A stretch of DNA of 25,249 bases from JBKDZR01 sp047971485 (lineage in GTDB: Bacteria > Pseudomonadota > Alphaproteobacteria > Rhodobacterales > Rhodobacteraceae), in contig JBKDZR010000077.1 in assembly GCA_047971485.1 (NCBI GenBank), positions 1 to 25,249 of the forward strand, in the 5' to 3' direction. Below the pieces are notes generated by a model that ran no database searches, was not told the origin of the DNA, and was given only the letters and a program-made list of their open reading frames with translations. A program made the position numbers and the translations under genes. How positions within the stretch are numbered: the stretch's first letter is position 1; each line of letters opens with the position of its first letter. Positions 22,720 through 25,249 of this stretch are shown here, piece after piece.

Positions 22720-23517
22720 ATGACGAACCGGCCCACTCTTGCTGATTTGCGCAACCTGAAAGGTCAGCGCCAGTTCCTGACCGTCCATGTCGACACCGCC
22801 CAAGAGGCAGCGGCCGCTGCCGAGGCCGGGATCGAGATGTTCACCTTCGAGGTCGATGCCCGGCTTGAAGATGTGCGCGCCGCCGCGCCGGGCGTTTTCT
22901 TGCAGGCGGGCTATCCCCAGGGTCACATGGCCTCGGCCGAGGTTGCCATCCGCGATGGCTTTGCGGCGATGGCGCGGGGGGTTGATGCCGTTTATTTCGC
23001 CGGCTCCCTGCGGCTGGTCGAGGCCATGGCCAGAGAAGGCATCCCGGTCTGTGGACATGCCGGGTATGTCCCGCGCTGGGGTACCTGGACGGGGGTGCGC
23101 GCCGTGGGCAAGACCGCCGATGAGGCGCTGGCCGTCTATCGCCATGTCAAGGATCTGGAAAATGCCGGGGCCGCCTTTGTCGAGATGGAAATCGTGCCGG
23201 TGGAACTGGCCGATTTCATCACCCGGAACACCACTCTGATCACCGAAGGCATGGGCTGTGGTGCGGCCTGTGACACGCAATACCTGTTTTCCAGCGACCT
23301 GCTGGGCACCCATTCGAGCCATTATCCCCGCCATTCGAAGCGATACGCCGATTTCGTCGCGCTGGAGGCCGGGCTGCAGAACAAGCGGGTCGCGGCGTTC
23401 CGGGCCTTTGCCGCCGATGTGCAGGATGGCGGCTATCCCGCGCCCGAGCATGAGATCCACATGAAGGACAGTGCGTTGGACAGCTTCCTGTCCCGTGCGG
23501 AGAAGATCAGAGGCTGA
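22720..23517 (+). CDS. PanB-like (ketopantoate hydroxymethyltransferase superfamily) protein
   Basis: A 265-residue TIM-barrel protein recognisably related to PanB, which adds a hydroxymethyl group from methylene-tetrahydrofolate to 2-oxoisovalerate. The relation is seen in FLTVHVDTAQEAAAAAEAG, CGHAGYVPRWG (PanB: H-x-G-L-x-P), and the second half VPVELADFI with the conserved Glu162, followed by TEGMGCGAACDTQYLFSSDLLG and PRHSKRYADF. The first metal-site region is altered: PanB's VGDS segment reads FEVDARL here. The lysine/glutamate block VKLEGG reads VYFAGSLRLVEAM. I therefore do not call it panB. It lies 34 bp after the ATPase and 1 bp before the oxygenase gene, so it works in the operon's catabolic pathway, perhaps as an aldolase/hydroxymethyltransferase on a different 2-oxo acid. 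Confidence 0.8.
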   Translation: MTNRPTLADLRNLKGQRQFLTVHVDTAQEAAAAAEAGIEMFTFEVDARLEDVRAAAPGVFLQAGYPQGHMASAEVAIRDGFAAMARGVDAVYFAGSLRLVEAMAREGIPVCGHAGYVPRWGTWTGVRAVGKTADEALAVYRHVKDLENAGAAFVEMEIVPVELADFITRNTTLITEGMGCGAACDTQYLFSSDLLGTHSSHYPRHSKRYADFVALEAGLQNKRVAAFRAFAADVQDGGYPAPEHEIHMKDSALDSFLSRAEKIRG

Positions 23518-23518
23518 T

Positions 23519-24544
23519 ATGGACGACCTCAAGTTTGGCACCCGCGACAAGCGCGGCAATTGGACCCCGAGCGCGCCTTTGCAGGTCGCCCCGATCTTGG
23601 TCTGGCCGTGGAGCCTGTTGAAATTCCTGAAATGGCTGCCAGGATATTTCCTGCCCTATAACATTGTCTTTCTGGCCATCGCGGCGGTGTTCTGGTTCGC
23701 CCTGACCCCGGACCGGGAGACGCTGGCAACATTGTCCTGGGGGTGGATCCTGTGGATCTTTGGCCGCAACTGCGCGCTGATCCTGATCCTCTATGGCGGG
23801 CTTGAGGGTTGGCTTTACATCAGGCGCGGGCAGGGCAACCGCTTTAAATACAACGGCAAGTTCCCGTCTGATCACCCTTCGGATGTGTTCCTGTTCAAAA
23901 GCCAGGCGATCGACAACATGATCCGGTCCTTCGGCAGCGGCCTGCCGATCTGGACGGCCTATGAGGTGCTGATCCTGCATGCCTGGGCGGTGGGCTGGGG
24001 GCCGTGGGCGCTGTTGGGCGACACGCCGCTGTGGTTTGTGATCTTTGCGCTGATCATCCCGATCATCCATGAGGTCCATTTCTACCTGATCCACCGGCTG
24101 ATCCATGTTCCGGTGCGCTACAAGTGGATCCACTCGGTTCATCACAACTCGATCACCCCGTCGCCCTGGTCCTCGCTGTCCATGCATCCGGTCGAGCATC
24201 TGCTCTATTGGTCGGATGCGCTGGTGCATCTGATCCTGCCTTCTCATCCGCTGCTGCTGCTCTATCATCTTCAGGTCACGGGGACGGGGGCGGTGATCGG
24301 GCCGGTGGGCTTTGACACGATCGAAACCGGCGCTGAGGGCGCGGTGGGGACCCATGCCTACAGCCATTACCTGCACCACAAGTATTTTGAAGTGAACTAC
24401 GCCGACGGGATGATCCCGCTCGATCAGTGGTTCGGAACCTGGCACGACGGCACCCATGACGGCGACCGGTTGATGAAGGAACGCTTCCAGGCCAAGAAGG
24501 CCCGCCTTGCCAGCAAGCGCGGCGGCGGGCGGGGCACCCCCTGA
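23519..24544 (+). CDS. Sterol desaturase/fatty acid hydroxylase superfamily di-iron oxygenase (MocD-like)
   Basis: A 341-residue integral membrane oxygenase. The histidine clusters that bind the di-iron centre are complete: H184-x2-H187-x4-H192-x3-H196 in HEVHFYLIHRLIH, H205-x2-H208-H209 in HSVHHN, a further H in SMHPVEHLLY, and H279-x3-H283-x2-H286-H287 in HAYSHYLHH. Four or more hydrophobic segments flank them (VFLAIAAVFWFAL, ALILILYGGL, PLWFVIFALIIPII). The C-terminus is basic. Such enzymes hydroxylate or demethylate using O2 and electrons from a ferredoxin; a Rieske ferredoxin follows 44 bp downstream. The closest described arrangement I know is mocD-mocE of rhizopine degradation. The start ATG at 23519 comes 1 bp after the PanB-like stop. 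The substrate is unknown. Confidence 0.86.
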   Translation: MDDLKFGTRDKRGNWTPSAPLQVAPILVWPWSLLKFLKWLPGYFLPYNIVFLAIAAVFWFALTPDRETLATLSWGWILWIFGRNCALILILYGGLEGWLYIRRGQGNRFKYNGKFPSDHPSDVFLFKSQAIDNMIRSFGSGLPIWTAYEVLILHAWAVGWGPWALLGDTPLWFVIFALIIPIIHEVHFYLIHRLIHVPVRYKWIHSVHHNSITPSPWSSLSMHPVEHLLYWSDALVHLILPSHPLLLLYHLQVTGTGAVIGPVGFDTIETGAEGAVGTHAYSHYLHHKYFEVNYADGMIPLDQWFGTWHDGTHDGDRLMKERFQAKKARLASKRGGGRGTP

Positions 24545-24588
24545 CAGGGCCGGACCGGGTGGGACACACGGCAATCAAGGAGATCAGG

Positions 24589-24900
24589 ATGCCGAGTTGG
24601 ATTGACGTCTGCGCCGTCGATGAGATTGGCCGGGAAGAGGGCAGGCGCTTTGACTGCGACGGTCGGACATTTGCGGTCTTCCGCAATGATGCGGATGGGT
24701 ATTTTTGTACGGATGGGCTGTGCACGCATGAAGAGGTGCACCTTGCCGACGGGCTTGTGGTGGAGAATACGGTGGAATGCCCCAAACATTCGTCGATCTT
24801 CGATTTCACTACGGGGCTGGTGGAAACCCCGCCGGCCTGTGAAAACCTGCACACCTACCCCACCCGGATCGAGAAAGGCCGTGTCCTGATCGAGATCTGA
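24589..24900 (+). CDS. Rieske-type [2Fe-2S] ferredoxin (MocE-like)
   Basis: A 103-residue soluble Rieske protein. The cluster ligands are Cys45-x-His47 (LCTHEEVHL) and Cys64-x2-His67 (ECPKHSSIFDF), with the usual 16-residue spacing. The C-terminus GLVETPPACENLHTYPTRIE is typical of small oxygenase ferredoxins. It should hand electrons to the membrane di-iron oxygenase encoded directly upstream, as MocE is thought to do for MocD. The start ATG at 24589 has AAGGAG upstream. No ferredoxin reductase (MocF-like) gene is visible in the remaining 349 bp of the window, so the electron source must be encoded elsewhere or beyond the edge. Last intact gene of the operon. Confidence 0.9.
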   Translation: MPSWIDVCAVDEIGREEGRRFDCDGRTFAVFRNDADGYFCTDGLCTHEEVHLADGLVVENTVECPKHSSIFDFTTGLVETPPACENLHTYPTRIEKGRVLIEI

Positions 24901-24929
24901 GGGCCCGGTCGGCGAGATCGGCCAACCTT

Positions 24930-25105
24930 CGGGATGGCTCCAAGCCGCGCGCGGCGTGCTGGGCGCTTGGGCTCTGGCCCGTGGGCGGGGGAAACCGCTG
25001 CGCTGCTTGGGTCGAACGGGGGGCAAGTTCACGCTGTTGCAGGCCATAGCCGGGATCCAGCGGCCCAGTCAGGGCGCGGTGCATCTGGATGTGGGGGCAT
25101 GGCCG
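24930..25105 (+). pseudogene. Decayed N-terminal fragment of an ABC transporter ATPase
   Basis: No intact frame is present, but frame-spliced translation gives an ABC ATPase start. One frame reads GETAALLGSNG up to about 25019. After a single-base frame shift at the run of Gs, the next frame reads GGKFTLLQAIAGIQRPSQGA. Together this is a Walker A region (consensus G-x-N-G-A-G-K-S-T) with one residue lost and Ser changed to Phe, which would abolish ATP binding. Upstream sequence shows no recognisable start, and downstream the Q-loop and signature are absent. It lies just after the MocE-like gene on the same strand. Best explained as a remnant of a former ABC transport gene. Sequencing error alone would not explain the Ser-to-Phe change plus the missing remainder. 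Confidence 0.55.
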
Positions 25106-25249
25106 GGCTGGCCCAAGTCTTTTTCCGTCAGGCAACGTTCGCGCCCGGCATCAATCAGGTGGCGGTGGGTCTGATCGCACGCGGTGCGCCCCTGGGGCAG
25201 GCCTTTGTCGAGCCGACTATCTCATCGAACAACCTTGCCAGCGTTGTAA
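25099..25249 (+). pseudogene. Possible ABC permease fragment at window edge
   Basis: From the ATG at 25099 a frame stays open to the window end (about 50 codons; the final TAA is out of frame). It contains GINQVAVGLIARGAPLGQAF, which loosely resembles the N-Q-V-A-x-G-L-x-L segment of sugar/nucleoside ABC permeases. The neighbouring ATPase remnant makes a second decayed transporter gene plausible. Too short and too weak to be sure; it may be chance. Confidence 0.22.

Noticed and set aside
7940..23517. Pantothenate pathway linking the PanE-family gene and the PanB-like gene
   Set aside because: They are about 14 kb apart, on opposite strands and in different transcription units. The PanB-like protein has altered active-site blocks, and the PanE family is broad.
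18915..24900. Calling the operon a true rhizopine (moc) locus
   Set aside because: Only the binding protein family, MocD-like and MocE-like parts match. mocA and mocC equivalents and a reductase are not seen, so the substrate is left open.

Overview
The window is GC-rich DNA from an alphaproteobacterium, most likely a member of the Rhodobacteraceae/Paracoccaceae. The evidence is the densely packed genes with ATGA start/stop overlaps, three solute-binding-protein transport loci (TAXI-type TRAP, tripartite tricarboxylate, sugar ABC), a short exonuclease-only RNase D followed by a KpsF-type isomerase, and a DUF883/holin-like gene pair. No rRNA, tRNA, CRISPR, IS element or phage gene cluster was recognised. 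No stretch longer than 300 bp lacks a gene; the longest gaps are about 285 bp (18630-18914) and 232 bp (8942-9173).

Layout. (1) 1-945, minus strand: housekeeping genes, the N-terminus of a KpsF/GutQ isomerase and an RNase D-like exonuclease. (2) 1048-7805: a catabolic locus. A minus-strand operon encodes a fused TRAP permease, two tandem TAXI solute-binding proteins and a cytoplasmic sulfatase/phosphonate-ester-hydrolase-type enzyme. A divergent IclR-type regulator sits beside an interlocked palindromic candidate operator. (3) 7940-10562: a ketopantoate-reductase-family dehydrogenase, RNase HII, and a holin-like/DUF883 membrane protein pair. (4) 10682-17445: a second catabolic locus. A minus-strand operon tctC-tctB-tctA-aldehyde dehydrogenase-beta-hydroxyacid dehydrogenase-PPC-domain protein is divergent from a GntR/FCD regulator that has a perfect TATAAT and a palindrome just downstream of it. 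(5) 17583-24900: a third catabolic locus. A LacI-type regulator is divergent from a plus-strand operon of sugar-binding protein, two permeases, a single-domain ATPase, a PanB-like TIM-barrel protein, a MocD-like di-iron (sterol desaturase superfamily) oxygenase and a MocE-like Rieske ferredoxin. (6) 24901-25249: apparently decayed ABC-transporter remnants running to the window edge.

How they work together. The window is a row of three independent import-and-degrade modules, each with its own transporter class, enzymes and divergent one-component regulator, separated by housekeeping genes. Module 2 should import an anionic ester intact and cleave it inside the cell, because the hydrolase has no signal peptide. 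Module 4 should import a carboxylate and oxidise alcohol and aldehyde groups. Module 5 should import a sugar- or polyol-like compound and attack it with a ferredoxin-dependent oxygenase plus an unusual PanB-family enzyme. Module 5 resembles, but is not the same as, the rhizopine (moc) pathway and is the best candidate in the window for an undescribed pathway.
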